A stretch of 64,000 nt of DNA from Belnapia moabensis DSM 16746. Its GTDB lineage: Bacteria; Pseudomonadota; Alphaproteobacteria; Acetobacterales; Acetobacteraceae. Below are positions 16,135 to 26,058 of the stretch, piece after piece; position 1 is the first letter of the stretch, and each line of letters starts with the position of its first letter. Position numbers and translations under genes: made by a program. The notes beneath the pieces were generated by a model. The model worked only from the letters and a program-made list of their open reading frames with translations. It had not been told where the DNA came from and made no database searches. The DNA lies in contig NZ_JQKB01000013.1 of NCBI RefSeq assembly GCF_000745835.1, positions 1 through 64,000 of the forward strand. The letters run 5' to 3'.

Positions 16135-17219
16135 CGCCAGGGCTCCACCAAAATCTTCGCGTGCCGCTCCGGGCTGGCGAGGTCCTGGAAGGCCTGGCGC
16201 ACGCCATCCAGCCCTGTCCGCCCGGTGACCAGCGGCGCCGCGTCTATCCGCCCGGCAGCGATGTGGTCGAGCGTCTCGTGGAATTCCTCCGGCGTGTAGC
16301 CCAGCACGAATTGCAGGCTGAGCTGCTTGACGATGCCGAAGAAGGGCTCGATCTGGTCCGGCTGCATGCAGACGCCTACGACGACGATGCGGGTGCCGGC
16401 CGGCGCGCCCTCCATGATCTGCTGTACGACGCCGGGCACGCCGACGCATTCAAAGACGACCGCCGGCCGCCGCCGCGGCCCGGTGCCGAAGAGCTGCGCA
16501 TATCGGCCAGGATCGAAACCCTCCGGCGTCACCGCCGCCTCCAGCGCCGCATAGGGTGAGTCGCGCGCCGGATCGATCACCGTGGTCGCCCCCATCCGCT
16601 CGGCCAGCGCCCGCCGCGCCGGCGAATAGTCCGAGGCGATGATCGGTCCCGCCCCGCGTAGCTTCAGCGCGGCGATCACCGCCAGCCCGACCGGCCCGCA
16701 GCCGATGACGAGCGGCACATCCGCCTCCATCATATGCGCGAAATTGACGGCATGCAGCCCGACCGCCATCGGCTCCACCATCGCCGCATGGTCCGGCTCC
16801 ATCCCCTTGGGCAAGGGCAGCAGCATGCGCTCGGCGAGCGGCATGTACTCGGCGAAGGCGCCCGGCACCTCCGGGTTGTAGCCGATGCCCTGCACGGTGC
16901 TGCCGCGGATGGTCAGCGGCATGGAGGTGACGAGCGTGCCAGGGGCGAAGCGCCCTTCGGTGCCCGGCCCGTTCGCCACCACCTCGCCGACGAATTCATG
17001 GCCGAACACCACGTCGCGATCGGCCGGCATGCCGAAGCGCCCGCCGCTGCGTGCCGACAGCTCGGCGAATTCCTTCGCATGCTTGGCGGCATGCAGGTCG
17101 GAGCCGCAGATGCCGCAGGCGCGGGTGCGGACCAGCACCTGGCCTTCGCCGAGATCGGGGTCGGGGACGGTGTCCACCACCAGATCGCCCTGGCGGAAGA
17201 TGGCTGCGCGCATCGACAT
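16131..17219 (-). CDS. Zinc-dependent alcohol dehydrogenase family protein (MDR superfamily)
   Basis: A 362-residue oxidoreductase. Residues 34-43 (ACGICGSDLH) give the zinc ligand C38, and VFGHEFVGEV (H74, E75) the GHE motif. The NAD(P)-binding region has IGCGPVGLAVIAALK near 170-185. The structural-zinc four-Cys lobe is absent, as in some MDR subgroups. The substrate is unknown. The gene is divergent from the phosphonate monoester hydrolase operon, with a 128-bp shared promoter region. Confidence 0.85.
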   Translation of the reverse strand: MSMRAAIFRQGDLVVDTVPDPDLGEGQVLVRTRACGICGSDLHAAKHAKEFAELSARSGGRFGMPADRDVVFGHEFVGEVVANGPGTEGRFAPGTLVTSMPLTIRGSTVQGIGYNPEVPGAFAEYMPLAERMLLPLPKGMEPDHAAMVEPMAVGLHAVNFAHMMEADVPLVIGCGPVGLAVIAALKLRGAGPIIASDYSPARRALAERMGATTVIDPARDSPYAALEAAVTPEGFDPGRYAQLFGTGPRRRPAVVFECVGVPGVVQQIMEGAPAGTRIVVVGVCMQPDQIEPFFGIVKQLSLQFVLGYTPEEFHETLDHIAAGRIDAAPLVTGRTGLDGVRQAFQDLASPERHAKILVEPWR

Positions 17220-17347
17220 TTCCTCCGGTTGTTGTGCGCATTGAACCGCCCATCGCCTGCAACCCGCAAGCTGTCATCGAAGGGACGCTGAACCGCCATC
17301 CGCCTGTCAGGACGCATGCGCTATCGGCCCCGGCCGGAGAGAGGTGG

Positions 17348-18889
17348 ATGATGCAGCGGCCGCGGAACGTGCTCCTGATCGTGGTGGACCAATGGCGGGC
17401 GGATTTCGTGCCCTGGCTGGGCGCGGATTTCCTGCGCACGCCCAATCTCGACCGGCTTTGCCGCCAGGGCGTCACCTTCCGCAACCATGTGACGACGACC
17501 GTGCCCTGCGGCCCGGCCCGCGCCAGCCTGCTGACCGGCCTCTACCTGATGAACCACCGGGCGGTGCAGAACACCGTGCCGCTCGACGTCCGGCACATGA
17601 ATCTGGGCAAGGCGCTGCGGCGCATCGGCTACGACCCGGCGCTGATCGGCTACACGACGACGACGCCCGACCCGCGCACCACCGGCCCGCGCGACCAGCG
17701 CTTCACCTATCTCGGCGACCTGATGGAAGGTTTCCGCAGCGTCGGCGCCTTCGAGCCGACGATGGACGGCTATTTCGGCTGGCTCGCCCATAAGGGCTAC
17801 ACGCTGCCGGAGCGGCGCGAGGATATCTGGCTGCCCGCCGGCGAGGATGCCGTGCCCGGCGCGACCGACCGCCCCTGCCGCATCCCGGCCGAGCTGTCGG
17901 ACACCGCCTATTTCACCGACCGCGCGCTGACCTACCTGAAGGGCGTCAACGGCAAGCCCTGGTTCCTCCATCTCGGCTACTATCGGCCGCACCCGCCCTT
18001 CATCGCCCCGGCGCCCTACAACACGATGTACGCGCCCACGGCGATGCCTGGCCCGGTGCGTCAGGCGGACTGGCGCGACGAGGCGCGGCAGCACCCGCTG
18101 CTCGACTTCTACCTGCGCGGCATCAGCCAGGGCTCCTTCTTCCATGGCGCGGGCGGGGCGGTGACGGGGCTCGACGAGGCCTCCATCCGCCTGATGCGCG
18201 CCACCTATGCCGGGTTGATGAGCGAGATCGACGACAATCTCGGCCGCGTCTTCGCCTATCTCGAGGAGACCGGGCAGTGGGAGGACACCATGGTGGTGTT
18301 CACCTCCGACCATGGCGAGCAGCTCGGCGACCATTGGCTGCTCGGCAAGATCGGGTATTTCGACGAGAGCTTCCGCATCCCGTTGGTGGTGAAGGAGGCC
18401 GGGCGGCCCGCGCGCCCCGGCGCGGTGGAGAGCGCGCCGACCGAGAGCATCGACCTGATGCCGACCATCCTCGAGGCGCTCGGCGGCGAGATCCCGCGCG
18501 CCTGCGACGGCGCCGCGCTCGCGCCGCTGCTGCGTGGCGGGGCGCCGGCGGGCTGGCGCGACGAGCTGCATTACGAGTTCGACTTCCGTGACGTCTTCTA
18601 CTCTCGGCCGGAGAGCGAGCTCGGCCTGGACATGGACGAGTGCAGCCTCTGCGTCATCCAGGACGGAAGGTACAAATACGTCCACTTCGCCGCCCTGCCG
18701 CCGCTGTTCTTCGACCTGGAGCGGGACCCGCACCAGTTCACCAATCTCGCCGAAAGCCCGGAGCGTGCCGCGCTGGTGAAGGAGTATGCGCAGCGCGCCC
18801 TCTCCTGGCGGCTGCGCCATGCCGAACGCACGCTGACCGCCTATCGCGCCACGCCCGATGGGCTCGAAGACCGGGGGACCCCAGCATGA
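17348..18889 (+). CDS. Phosphonate monoester hydrolase / sulfatase-family phosphodiesterase
   Basis: A 513-residue alkaline-phosphatase-superfamily enzyme starting MMQRPRNVLLIVVDQWRADF, after a GGAGAGAGG ribosome site. Metal ligands include D14, and FTSDHGEQLGDH further on. The formylglycine sequence PCGPARASLLTG puts the modified Cys at C54. From memory, the sequence runs closely parallel to the Rhizobium phosphonate monoester hydrolase (PMH/PehA), which splits phosphonate monoesters, phosphodiesters and sulfate esters. Its stop overlaps the start of the transporter's binding protein, so it heads a six-gene operon. Confidence 0.9.
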   Translation: MMQRPRNVLLIVVDQWRADFVPWLGADFLRTPNLDRLCRQGVTFRNHVTTTVPCGPARASLLTGLYLMNHRAVQNTVPLDVRHMNLGKALRRIGYDPALIGYTTTTPDPRTTGPRDQRFTYLGDLMEGFRSVGAFEPTMDGYFGWLAHKGYTLPERREDIWLPAGEDAVPGATDRPCRIPAELSDTAYFTDRALTYLKGVNGKPWFLHLGYYRPHPPFIAPAPYNTMYAPTAMPGPVRQADWRDEARQHPLLDFYLRGISQGSFFHGAGGAVTGLDEASIRLMRATYAGLMSEIDDNLGRVFAYLEETGQWEDTMVVFTSDHGEQLGDHWLLGKIGYFDESFRIPLVVKEAGRPARPGAVESAPTESIDLMPTILEALGGEIPRACDGAALAPLLRGGAPAGWRDELHYEFDFRDVFYSRPESELGLDMDECSLCVIQDGRYKYVHFAALPPLFFDLERDPHQFTNLAESPERAALVKEYAQRALSWRLRHAERTLTAYRATPDGLEDRGTPA

Positions 18890-20505
18890 TCGACCGTCGT
18901 AGCCTCCTCGCCGGCACCGCGCTCGCGGCCGGCCTGCCGCGCTTCGCCATCGGCCAGTCCGACCAGCGGCCGAGCATCACCGTCGCGGTGCAGAAGGTCA
19001 GCAACTCGAACACGCTGGAGCCGCTGCGCGAGCAGTCGAATGTCGGCGAGCGGGTGATGCTGACCTCGCTCTGGGAAGGCCTGCTCGGCCGCGACTACGG
19101 GAGCCGGCTGGAAACCGTCCCCGTGCTCGCCACCGAGGTGCGCCGCATCAGCGACAGCGTGCTGGAGCTGAAGCTTCGGCAGGGCGTGAAATTTCACAAT
19201 GGCGACGAGCTGACGGCCGAGGATGTCGCCTTTTCCTTCGGCAACGAGCGTATGTTCGGCCCGGGCGGCCCGAACAGCGGCAGCACCATCCGCATCAACG
19301 AGGTCAATCCCGGCCGCGCCGGCCGCGAGTTGCCGGTGGAGGTGCCCGCCGTCGCCAATCGCAGCTTCCCCGGCTTCGAGCGCATCGAGATCGTCGACAA
19401 GTACACGCTGCGCTGGGTCAACCGCACGCCGGACGTGACGCTGGAAGGCCGCCTCGCCCGCTACGGCGCCGAGATCGGTAGCCGCCGGGGCTTCGCCGAG
19501 GCCGCCACCTGGCTCGATTGGGCGCGCAAGCCAGTCACCACCGGCCCCTACAAGGTAGCGGAATTCCGTGCCGACAACTCACTCACCCTTGTCGCGCATG
19601 ACGAGTACTGGGGCGGCCGCCCGCCGCTGAAGCAGCTGCGCTTCGTCGAGGTGCCTGAGGTGTCCTCCCGGGTGAACGGGCTGCTTTCCGGCGAGTACCA
19701 CTTCGCCTGCGACATCCCGCCCGACCAGATCGCCGGCATCGAGCGTAACCGCGCCTTCGAGGTGCTGGGCGGCACCATCCCGAACCACCGGCTGACGGTA
19801 TTCGACAGGAACCATGCTACCTTGCGCGACCCGCGGGTGCGCCGCGCCTTCACCCATGCGATCGACCGGCAGGCAATCGTCGACAGCCTCTGGGCCGGGC
19901 GGACGGCGATCCCGCGCGGGCTGCAATGGGATTTCTACGGTGACATGGTCATCGCCAATTGGGCGGTGCCGAAATATGATCTCGCCGAGGCCCGCCGCCT
20001 GCTGCGGGAGGCTGGCTACAAGGGCGAGCCCATCCCCTACCGCCTGACGAACAACTACTACACCAACCAGGTGGCCACGGCGCAGGTGCTGGTCGAGATG
20101 TGGCGCGCCGCCGGCCTCAACGTGCAGATCGAGATGAAGGAGAACTGGTCGCAAATCCTGGAGGCGACGCCGACGCGGGCGGTGCGCGACTGGTCGAACT
20201 CCGGCCTGTTCAGCGACCCGACCTCCTCGCTCACCAACCAGCACGGGCCGAACGGCCAGCAGCAGCAGGTCGGCGAATGGACCAACGAGGAGTTCAACCG
20301 CCTCTCGGTCGAGCTGGAGACGAGCACCGACCGCGCCCGCCGCAAGGCGGTCTTCCGCCGCATGCTGGAGATCGCCGAGCGCGAGGACCCCGCCTATACG
20401 GTGCTGCACCAGAACGCGACCTTCACCGCCAAGCGCCGCGACATCCGCTGGCGCGCGGCGCCGGCCTTCGCCATGGACTTCCGCGCGGCGAACTGGGGTG
20501 TCTGA
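18886..20505 (+). CDS. ABC transporter substrate-binding protein, dipeptide/oligopeptide family 5
   Basis: A 539-residue periplasmic receptor. The signal peptide is MIDRRSLLAGTALAAGLPRF, ending near AIGQS, with an RR that may make it a Tat substrate. The family 5 signature is FHNGDELTAEDVAFSF (LKLRQGVKFHNGDELTAEDV). The ATG overlaps the hydrolase stop (ATGA), and the gene overlaps the next ATPase gene by 8 bp. The ligand is unknown, but co-translation with the hydrolase suggests an organophosphorus or sulfate ester, or its product. Confidence 0.9.
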   Translation: MIDRRSLLAGTALAAGLPRFAIGQSDQRPSITVAVQKVSNSNTLEPLREQSNVGERVMLTSLWEGLLGRDYGSRLETVPVLATEVRRISDSVLELKLRQGVKFHNGDELTAEDVAFSFGNERMFGPGGPNSGSTIRINEVNPGRAGRELPVEVPAVANRSFPGFERIEIVDKYTLRWVNRTPDVTLEGRLARYGAEIGSRRGFAEAATWLDWARKPVTTGPYKVAEFRADNSLTLVAHDEYWGGRPPLKQLRFVEVPEVSSRVNGLLSGEYHFACDIPPDQIAGIERNRAFEVLGGTIPNHRLTVFDRNHATLRDPRVRRAFTHAIDRQAIVDSLWAGRTAIPRGLQWDFYGDMVIANWAVPKYDLAEARRLLREAGYKGEPIPYRLTNNYYTNQVATAQVLVEMWRAAGLNVQIEMKENWSQILEATPTRAVRDWSNSGLFSDPTSSLTNQHGPNGQQQQVGEWTNEEFNRLSVELETSTDRARRKAVFRRMLEIAEREDPAYTVLHQNATFTAKRRDIRWRAAPAFAMDFRAANWGV

Positions 20506-21466
20506 GCCGCTGATCGCGCTGCGCGGCCTCACCGTCGATTTCGGCGGAGCGCCGGCGCTGCGCGGAATCGACCTCAGCGTGGCGCCGGGCGAGGCGCTCG
20601 GGCTGGTGGGCGAGAGCGGCTGCGGCAAGTCGGTCACCTGGCTCGCCGCGCTCGGCCTGCTGCCGGGGCGGGCGCGCGTCGCCGGCAGCGTGCGGCTCGG
20701 TGGCGAGGAGTTGCTGGGCGCCCCGCCGGCGGTGCTGGACCGGGTGCGCGGCGGACGCGTCGCCATGATCTTCCAGGACCCGGCGAGCAGCCTCAACCCG
20801 GTGCACCGCATCGGCCGCCAGGTGGCGGAGGCGCTCGGCTTGCATCGAGGGCTGCGCGGCGCGGCGGCGAGGGCCGAGGCGCGGCGGCTGCTCGATCAGG
20901 TCGGAATCCCCGATGCCGGGCGGCGGCTGGATGCCTATCCGCATGAACTCTCGGGCGGCCAGAACCAGCGGGTGATGATCGCCATGGCGCTCGCCGGCCG
21001 GCCGGAGCTGCTGGTGGCGGACGAGCCGACCACGGCGCTCGACGTCACCATTCAGGCGCAGATCCTCGAACTGCTGGGCGCGCTGCGGCGGGAGACGGGC
21101 ATGGCACTGGTGCTCATCTCCCACGACCTCGGCGTGGTGGCGGAAACCTGCGAGCGGGTTGCGGTGATGTATGCCGGGCGCATCGTGGAGGAGGCGTCGG
21201 TCGGCCGCCTCTTCGCCCGGCCGACACACCCCTACACGCAGGGCCTGCTCGGCGCCCTGCCGCCGCTCGACGGGCCCCGCCTGCCGCTCGCAGCCATCCC
21301 CGGCAGCGTACCGGAGCCGACTGCCATGCCCTCCGGCTGTGCCTTCGCCCCACGCTGTCCGCAGGCCGCCGCCGCCTGCGCCGCGGGCGTGCCGGCCACC
21401 ATCGCCGTCGAGCCGGGCCATGCCGCCGCCTGCCTGCGCGCGGTGCGGGAGCTGGTGCCGGCATGA
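20498..21466 (+). CDS. ABC transporter ATP-binding protein, DppD/OppD type
   Basis: A 322-residue ATPase from a GTG at 20498. It has Walker A GESGCGKS, signature LSGGQNQR, Walker [13 protein letters not shown] and the H-loop ISHDLG. The C-terminal oligopeptide-transporter extension [17 protein letters not shown] carries the Cys residues typical of the DppD family. It is the first of two ATPases that energise the importer, and overlaps the second by 4 bp. Confidence 0.93.
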   Translation: MSEPLIALRGLTVDFGGAPALRGIDLSVAPGEALGLVGESGCGKSVTWLAALGLLPGRARVAGSVRLGGEELLGAPPAVLDRVRGGRVAMIFQDPASSLNPVHRIGRQVAEALGLHRGLRGAAARAEARRLLDQVGIPDAGRRLDAYPHELSGGQNQRVMIAMALAGRPELLVADEPTTALDVTIQAQILELLGALRRETGMALVLISHDLGVVAETCERVAVMYAGRIVEEASVGRLFARPTHPYTQGLLGALPPLDGPRLPLAAIPGSVPEPTAMPSGCAFAPRCPQAAAACAAGVPATIAVEPGHAAACLRAVRELVPA

Positions 21467-22446
21467 GCGATGCGCCGTTGCTCGAGGCCGTCGGCCTCAC
21501 CCGCCGCTATGCGATGCGCCGCGGCCTCTTCGGTCGGCCGGTAGAGGTGCGGGCGGTCGATGGCGTCTCGCTCACGCTGGAACGCGGCCGGACCCTCGGC
21601 CTGGTCGGTGAGAGCGGCTGCGGCAAGTCCACCACCGGGCGCCTGGTGCTGGGGCTAGAGCGGCCGGATGCCGGCAGCGTCGTCTTCGAGGGCAGGCCGA
21701 TGCCCGGCCCCGGCACGCCGGCCTGGCGGGCTCTCCGGCCGCGGATGCAGATGGTCTTCCAGGACCCGCTCGGTGCCCTCGACCGGCGCATGACCATCGG
21801 CGCGCAGATCGCCGAGCCGCTTGAGATCCACGGCATCGGCGACCGCGCCGACAGGGTCGCGGCGCTGCTTCGCGATGTCGGCCTGCGTGCCGACCAGGCC
21901 GGGCGCTATCCGCATGAGCTTTCCGGCGGCCAGCGCCAGCGCGCCGTACTGGCCCGGGCGCTGGCGACCGATCCGGCGCTGCTGGTCTGCGACGAGCCGA
22001 TCAGCGCCCTCGACGTCTCGATCCAGGCGCAGGTGATGAACCTGCTGGTGGAGCTGCAATCCCGCCTTGGCACCGCGATCCTCTTCGTCAGCCATGACCT
22101 GCGCGCGGTGCGGCAGGTGAGCCACCGGGTCGCGGTGATGTATCTCGGCCGCATCATCGAGGAGGGCGAGCCGGATGCGGTGCTGCACGACCCGGCGCAC
22201 CCCTATGCCCAGGCGCTGGTCTCCGCCATCCCGCATCCCGGCCGCAGCCAGCGGCGCATCCTGCTGCAGGGCGACCCACCCAACCCCGCCGACCGGCCGA
22301 GCGGCTGCGCCTTCCACCCTCGCTGCCCCGTCGCCACGCCGCTCTGCGCGAGAGAGGACCCGGTGCTGAAGCCTCGTGCCAGCGATGGCCGCCGCGTCGC
22401 CTGCCATGTGGCACAGGGCGATGTTCCCGCCCGGAGGGCGGCGTGA
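21463..22446 (+). CDS. ABC transporter ATP-binding protein, DppF/OppF type
   Basis: A 327-residue ATPase partner of the preceding one. Walker A is GESGCGKST, signature LSGGQRQR, Walker B LLVCDEPISALD and H-loop VSHDLR. The C-terminal PSGCAFHPRCPVATPLC matches the OppF extension. The start ATGA overlaps the upstream stop, and its own stop overlaps the permease start. Confidence 0.93.
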   Translation: MSDAPLLEAVGLTRRYAMRRGLFGRPVEVRAVDGVSLTLERGRTLGLVGESGCGKSTTGRLVLGLERPDAGSVVFEGRPMPGPGTPAWRALRPRMQMVFQDPLGALDRRMTIGAQIAEPLEIHGIGDRADRVAALLRDVGLRADQAGRYPHELSGGQRQRAVLARALATDPALLVCDEPISALDVSIQAQVMNLLVELQSRLGTAILFVSHDLRAVRQVSHRVAVMYLGRIIEEGEPDAVLHDPAHPYAQALVSAIPHPGRSQRRILLQGDPPNPADRPSGCAFHPRCPVATPLCAREDPVLKPRASDGRRVACHVAQGDVPARRAA

Positions 22447-23369
22447 TGCTCCGCTTCCTCGGCTTCCGCCTGCTGCGTGCCGCCATCACCATCGTCATGG
22501 TGGTGAGCTTCGCCTTCGTCGTGCTGCGCCTCTCGGGTGACCCGGCGCAGATCATCATGGGCGCCGATGCGCCACCCGAGGCCATCGCCGCCTTCCGCCG
22601 CGCCTGGGGGCTGGAGGAGCCGCTCTGGCTGCAATATTTCCGCTATTTCGGGGCGATCTTCAGCGGCGACCTCGGCCGTTCCATGCGCGATGGGCGGGAA
22701 GCCATCGGCCTCGTCGCGGAGCGCATCCCGGCGACGCTGGCGCTCACCGTTCCGGCGCTGCTGATCAAGCTCGGCCTCGGCATCCCGGCCGGGATCACCG
22801 CGGCGCTGCATCGCAACTCCTTCATCGACCGGGCGGTGATGATGCTGGCGGTCGCCGGCTTCACCGTGCCTTCCTTCGTGCTGGGGCTGTTGCTGGTGCT
22901 GGTCTTCGCGGTGCAGCTCGGCTGGCTGCCCTCGGGCGGGCAGGAGGGGTGGCGCCATGCCATCCTGCCCATCGTCACCATGGGGGCCGGAGGTGCTGCG
23001 GTGCTGGCGCGCTTCACCCGCAGCGCGATGCTGGAGGTGCTGGGCCAGCCCTATATCCGCACCGCCTCGGCCAAGGGCGTGCCCTGGCGGGCCGTGGTCT
23101 GGGGCCATGCGCTGCCGAATGCGGCGATCCCGACCGTCACCATCATCGGCTTCATGGTGGGCAGCCTGATCGCGGGCGCCGTGGTGGTGGAGAGCGTCTT
23201 CTCCTGGCCCGGCGTCGGGCGGCTGCTGGTGGTGGCCGTCGCCAACCGGGACCTCGCTGTGGTGCAGTGCATCCTGCTGCTGGTGGCGGCGACCATGGTG
23301 ACGGCCAATCTCGTGGTCGACCTGCTCTACGGCGCGCTCGACCCGCGGCTTCGGCAGAGGACGGCCTGA
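22446..23369 (+). CDS. ABC transporter permease, DppB type
   Basis: A 307-residue inner-membrane permease with about six membrane spans. It begins MLRFLGFRLLRAAITIVMVV and has the EAA-loop region RTASAKGVPWRAVVWGHALP. I chose the ATG at 22446 in the TGATG overlap. A GTG one codon earlier is also possible. It forms the channel with the DppC-type partner downstream. Confidence 0.92.
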   Translation: MLRFLGFRLLRAAITIVMVVSFAFVVLRLSGDPAQIIMGADAPPEAIAAFRRAWGLEEPLWLQYFRYFGAIFSGDLGRSMRDGREAIGLVAERIPATLALTVPALLIKLGLGIPAGITAALHRNSFIDRAVMMLAVAGFTVPSFVLGLLLVLVFAVQLGWLPSGGQEGWRHAILPIVTMGAGGAAVLARFTRSAMLEVLGQPYIRTASAKGVPWRAVVWGHALPNAAIPTVTIIGFMVGSLIAGAVVVESVFSWPGVGRLLVVAVANRDLAVVQCILLLVAATMVTANLVVDLLYGALDPRLRQRTA

Positions 23370-23370
23370 G

Positions 23371-24231
23371 ATGTCCGGCATCGCACTTCCGGTCCGGCTG
23401 GCCAGCAAAGGGAAGCGGCGGCGCTGGCCGGCGCTGGTGGTCTTCGCCATCGCCTGGCTCTTGCTGATGCTCGGCGTCGCGCTGCTGGCCGATGCCATCG
23501 CCCCTTACGCCTATACCGCGCTCGACCTCCGCAACCGCCTGGCGCCGCCTGGGGCGACGATGCTGCACCCGCTCGGCACGGACGAGCTGGGGCGCGACGT
23601 GCTGTCGCGGCTGATTTTCTCCATCCGCATGAGCCTGCTGATCGCCTTCGGCGCGACCATCATCGGCGCGCTGATCGGCACCTCGCTCGGCGTGCTGGCG
23701 GCGCATTTCCGTGGCCTGGTCGAGCAGGTTGTCCTCGCCCTGGTGGATTTCTCGGCCAGCCTGCCCTTCCTCATCCTGGCGCTCGCGGTGCTCGCCTTCT
23801 TCGGCAACTCGCTGACGCTCTTCATCTGCCTGCTCGGCCTGCATGCCTGGGAGCGCTATGCGCGGATCGCGCGCGGCCTCGTCATCAGCGCCGGCGCGCA
23901 AGGTTATGCGGCGGCGGTGCGGCAACTCGGCGCCTCGCCCTGGCGCGTCTATGGCCGGCACGTGCTGCCGAACATCGCCTCGACGCTGATCGTCTCGATG
24001 ACGCTCGCCTTCCCGGAGGTCATCCTGCTGGAGAGCGGCCTTTCCTTCCTCGGCCTCGGGGTGCAGCCGCCGGAGACCTCGCTGGGCTCCATGGTCGGCT
24101 ATGGGCGCGAGTATCTGACGCGGGCGCCCTGGATCCTGCTGTCGCCGGCGGCGGTGATCGTGCTGACGACCTTCTCAGTCTCCGTCCTTGGCGACTGGCT
24201 GCGCGACCGGCTGGACCCGACCCTAAGCTAG
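23371..24231 (+). CDS. ABC transporter permease, DppC type
   Basis: A 286-residue permease with a short cytoplasmic N-terminus, a first span near residues 20-42, then LGTDELGRDVLSRLIFSIRM, a hallmark of the DppC family, and the EAA-loop region AVRQLGASPWRVYGRHVLPN. It is the last gene of the operon. Its stop overlaps that of the convergent apaG, leaving no room for a terminator between them. Confidence 0.92.
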   Translation: MSGIALPVRLASKGKRRRWPALVVFAIAWLLLMLGVALLADAIAPYAYTALDLRNRLAPPGATMLHPLGTDELGRDVLSRLIFSIRMSLLIAFGATIIGALIGTSLGVLAAHFRGLVEQVVLALVDFSASLPFLILALAVLAFFGNSLTLFICLLGLHAWERYARIARGLVISAGAQGYAAAVRQLGASPWRVYGRHVLPNIASTLIVSMTLAFPEVILLESGLSFLGLGVQPPETSLGSMVGYGREYLTRAPWILLSPAAVIVLTTFSVSVLGDWLRDRLDPTLS

Positions 24232-24665
24232 TGGAGCCGCCCCGGCTGGTGCGGGCTGTCGAGGCTGAAGGTGGGGATCGCCACGTCGAAACCCTCGCCG
24301 GTATCGCTCAGCACCATGTGGTAGGTGCCCCGCATGAAGCCCGAGGGCGTCGCCAGCGGCGTGCCGGAGGTGTACTCGAAGCTTTCGCCAGGATCGAGCA
24401 CCGGCCGCTCGCCCACCACCCCATCGCCATGCACCTGCTGGGTGCGCCCTTGGGCATCGGTGATGAGCCAGGTGCGCTTCAGCAGCTGCACCGTCTGCCG
24501 GCCCTCGTTGGTAATGGTGACGCGATAAGCCCAGACGTAATGACTGCGTTCCGGCGCCGACTGGTCGGCGAGGAAGAAAGTTCGGACCGAAACCCGCACG
24601 CCCCGCGTCACCTCGGTATAGCCGGGCTGGCGGGCCGGGTCGGCATCGGTAGGCGAGCGCTGCAT
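24228..24665 (-). CDS. apaG: ApaG protein
   Basis: A 145-residue single-domain beta-sandwich protein of the ApaG/DUF525 family, from the ATG at 24665. Diagnostic segments are VSVRTFFLADQSAPERSHYV, WAYRVTITNEGRQTVQLLKR and TPSGFMRGTYHMV. Its role is not settled; the family is linked to divalent cation resistance and nucleotide metabolism in enterobacteria. It lies downstream of metZ on the same strand with a 119-bp gap, an arrangement I believe is common in this class. Confidence 0.9.
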   Translation of the reverse strand: MQRSPTDADPARQPGYTEVTRGVRVSVRTFFLADQSAPERSHYVWAYRVTITNEGRQTVQLLKRTWLITDAQGRTQQVHGDGVVGERPVLDPGESFEYTSGTPLATPSGFMRGTYHMVLSDTGEGFDVAIPTFSLDSPHQPGRLH

Positions 24666-24784
24666 GGCTTCAGCTCTCCCCCAGACGGAAAGTGGCGGTC
24701 GGGTCGCTCCAGGTCTCAAGGCCCATGATGTAGTTTCCCCCCGTTTGGGGCCACAGCCTGCCACGGCCGCGACCCCGCGCGCTA

Positions 24785-26005
24785 CTATTCCGCGGCGCGG
24801 GCTACAGCCCCGCCCGCCGCGTCCAGCGCATCGGCCAGGTCCTCGATCAGGTCCGCTACATCCTCCAGCCCGACCGAGAGCCGGATGGTGCCGTCCGTGA
24901 TGCCGAGCCGCGCCCGCTCCTCCGCGCCGATGCGCATATGTGTGGTCGTCGCCGGATGTGTCACCATGCTCTTCGAATCGCCGAGGTTGTTCGAGACGTC
25001 GATCAGCTTCAGCGCGTTGCAGAAGCGGAAGGCCGCCTCCTTCCCCCCCGCCAGGTCGAAGGTGACGATGGTGCCGCCGCCCGTCATCAGCTTCTGCGCC
25101 AAGGCGTACTGCGGATGGCTGGCGGAGAGGGGATAGAGCGCCCGCTTCACCTCCACCCGCTCGGCGAGGAAATCGGCGATGGCGGCGGCGCTGCGGCACA
25201 TGGCGTGGACGCGGAGATGCAGCGTCTCCAGCCCCTTCAGGATTACCCAGGCATTGAAGGGGCTGATCGAGGGGCCAGTGTTGCGGATGAAGGGCTGCAG
25301 CACCTCGTCCACCCACTTCTTGCTGCCCAGGACGGCGCCGCCGAGCACGCGGCCCTGGCCGTCCATGTGCTTGGTGCAGGAATAGACAACGACATCGGCG
25401 CCGAGCGTCAGCGGCTTCTGCAGCAGGGGCGTGGCGAAGACGTTGTCGACGACGACGATGGCGCCGGCCTTGTGCGCAAGCGCCGCGACGGCCGGCAGGT
25501 CGACCAGTTCCAGCATCGGATTGGAGGGCGTCTCCAGCAGCACCAGCGCCGCCGGCCGCGACAGCGCCGCCTCCCACTGCGCGAGGTCGGCGCCATCGAC
25601 GAACTCGCCGGTGATGCCGTAGCGCGGCAGCAAGGTCGAGACGATCCAGTGGCATGAGCCGAACAGCGCCCGCGAGGCGACGACACGGTCGCCCGCCTTC
25701 AAGTGCGACAGCATCGCCGCATGCACCGCCGCCATGCCTGTTGCGGTGCAGCGGCAGGCCTCGGCCCCTTCCAGCGCTGCCAGCCGGCCTTCGAGCATGG
25801 AGACGGTCGGGTTGCCGAAGCGGGAATACTGGTAATGCGTGGCGGTGCCGGCGAAGGTCGCCTCCGCCTGCTCGGCGCTGTCATAGACGAAGCCCGAGGT
25901 GAGGAAGAGCGCCTCCGCCGTCTCGTCATGGTTGGAGCGCATGGTGCCGCCGCGGACGAGCAGGGTCGCGGGGCGGAGGGGACGCTCGGGCAGGGACTTG
26001 GACAT
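24785..26005 (-). CDS. metZ: O-succinylhomoserine sulfhydrylase
   Basis: A 406-residue PLP enzyme of methionine synthesis that joins O-succinylhomoserine (or the acetyl form) and sulfide to give homocysteine. The PLP lysine is K212 in VVVYSCTKHMDGQGRVLGG. YSRFGNPTVSMLEGRLAALE and LLETPSNPMLELVDL are typical of the Cys/Met-metabolism family. I chose ATG 26005 (MSKSLPERPL). The upstream leader carries a SAM-II-like aptamer, so expression should fall when S-adenosylmethionine is plentiful. Confidence 0.92.
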   Translation of the reverse strand: MSKSLPERPLRPATLLVRGGTMRSNHDETAEALFLTSGFVYDSAEQAEATFAGTATHYQYSRFGNPTVSMLEGRLAALEGAEACRCTATGMAAVHAAMLSHLKAGDRVVASRALFGSCHWIVSTLLPRYGITGEFVDGADLAQWEAALSRPAALVLLETPSNPMLELVDLPAVAALAHKAGAIVVVDNVFATPLLQKPLTLGADVVVYSCTKHMDGQGRVLGGAVLGSKKWVDEVLQPFIRNTGPSISPFNAWVILKGLETLHLRVHAMCRSAAAIADFLAERVEVKRALYPLSASHPQYALAQKLMTGGGTIVTFDLAGGKEAAFRFCNALKLIDVSNNLGDSKSMVTHPATTTHMRIGAEERARLGITDGTIRLSVGLEDVADLIEDLADALDAAGGAVARAAE

Positions 26006-26058
26006 CGGATTGGAACACCCTGGCAAACCAATGGCGTCCGGCACCCTTCACGGGGCGC

